13,256 nucleotides of DNA from DATADD01 sp036258675. Lineage in GTDB: Bacteria > Actinomycetota > CADDZG01 > WHSQ01. The notes below the pieces were generated by a model, which was not told the origin of the DNA, did no database searches, and was given only the letters and a program-made list of their open reading frames with translations. Location: assembly GCA_036258675.1 (NCBI GenBank), contig DATADD010000012.1, positions 1-13,256 of the forward strand, given 5' to 3'. Shown here in pieces: positions 12,798-13,256 of the stretch. Numbering within the stretch: position 1 is the first letter of the stretch; the number at the start of each line of letters is the position of its first letter. The position numbers and the translations under genes were made by a program.

Positions 12798-13256
12798 GTG
12801 TACGAACGACGGCGGACGCGGCGCATCAACGTCGGCGGCGTGCCGGTCGGAGGAGGCGCGCCGATCTCGATCCAGTCCATGACCACGACCAAGACCGACG
12901 ACGTCGGCGCCACACTCGTGCAGGTGCACGAGCTCGCCACGCAGGGCGCCGACATCGTTCGGGTGGCCGTGCCCCACGAGGCCGACGCTCGCGCCCTCCC
13001 GCTCATCGTGCGCGAGGGCGGGGTTCCGATCGTCGCGGACGTCCACTTCTCTGTGCGGCTCGCGATGATGGCGCTCGAGTCCGGCGTGCACGGGCTCCGC
13101 ATCAACCCCGGCAATATGCGCAACCCCGCTCACGTCAAGGAGGTGGCGGAGGGGGCTCGTGAGCGCGGCATCCCGATCCGCATCGGCGTCAACGCGGGGT
13201 CGCTCGACCGGAAGCTGGTGGCGAAGCACGGGCGCCCGACGGCGGACGCCCTCGTC
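12798..13256 (+). CDS. ispG: 4-hydroxy-3-methylbut-2-en-1-yl diphosphate synthase IspG (GcpE), N-terminal part
   Basis: Late MEP-pathway [4Fe-4S] enzyme converting methylerythritol cyclodiphosphate to HMBPP. Only 153 codons are present and the frame is open at the window end, so the gene is cut by the window and not broken. The visible part is the start of the TIM-barrel domain: RRINVGGVPVGGGAPISIQS then MTTTKTDDVGATLVQV, GADIVRVAVP, VPIVADVHFSVRLAM, GLRINPGNM and PIRIGVNAGSL. The C-terminal cysteines that bind the cluster lie beyond the window. GTG 12798 starts 2 nt after the rseP stop and has only a distant GAGG (12781-12784), so translation is likely coupled. With dxr two genes upstream it places two MEP enzymes around rseP. 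Confidence 0.96.
   Translation, partial: MYERRRTRRINVGGVPVGGGAPISIQSMTTTKTDDVGATLVQVHELATQGADIVRVAVPHEADARALPLIVREGGVPIVADVHFSVRLAMMALESGVHGLRINPGNMRNPAHVKEVAEGARERGIPIRIGVNAGSLDRKLVAKHGRPTADALV

Noticed and set aside
1..13256. tRNA, rRNA, CRISPR array, insertion sequence, origin or defence system
   Set aside because: No cloverleaf sequences, spaced direct repeats, transposase, or defence-type domains were seen. Every gene is a recognised core family.

Overview
The window is a compact, all-plus-strand stretch of conserved bacterial core genes, very GC-rich (about 70% by eye), with frequent GTG/TTG starts and many 1-26 nt gene overlaps. Gene order (lepB, rnhB, a DUF2469 gene, yraN, yifB, dprA, xerC, a WhiG/FliA-type sigma factor, rpsB, tsf, pyrH, frr, cdsA, dxr, rseP, ispG) is the classic actinobacterial (Actinomycetota) arrangement. 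The DUF2469 gene directly behind rnhB is close to an actinobacterial hallmark. The lineage below phylum is uncertain. The short EF-Ts, short DprA and absence of rlmN between cdsA and dxr suggest a lineage away from Streptomyces or Mycobacterium, but this is inference.

Layout. (1) 1-1760: signal peptidase I, RNase HII and the DUF2469 protein. (2) 1820-4696: YraN, YifB/ComM and DprA, a DNA-processing and uptake-type group. (3) 4832-6527: XerC recombinase overlapped by a WhiG/FliA-family sigma factor. (4) 6700-10446: ribosomal protein S2, EF-Ts, UMP kinase, ribosome recycling factor and CDP-diglyceride synthase, tightly packed. (5) 10499-13256: DXR, site-2 protease and IspG (cut by the window end), with two MEP isoprenoid enzymes flanking the membrane protease. 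There is no gap above 300 bases. The largest are 6528-6699 (rpsB leader) and 4697-4831 (before xerC).

Regulation. Several genes lack a Shine-Dalgarno (SD) sequence. Instead they have a TAnnnT-like or ACAAT-like -10 hexamer ending 6-7 nt before the start codon (rnhB, yraN, dxr), the arrangement expected for leaderless actinobacterial transcripts. The yraN and yifB promoters share a 22-nt box (19/22 identical). Its 8-nt core is a palindrome in both copies, and two of the three differences compensate each other. The rpsB leader can fold so that an upstream segment pairs perfectly over 8 bp with a segment that includes part of the rpsB SD.

I do not see a new defence, mobile or biosynthetic system. 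The items worth a second look are regulatory (the paired palindromic boxes, the rpsB leader, a perfect hairpin inside xerC) plus small protein oddities (DprA without its N-terminal domain, an altered membrane motif in RseP, an acidic S2 tail).
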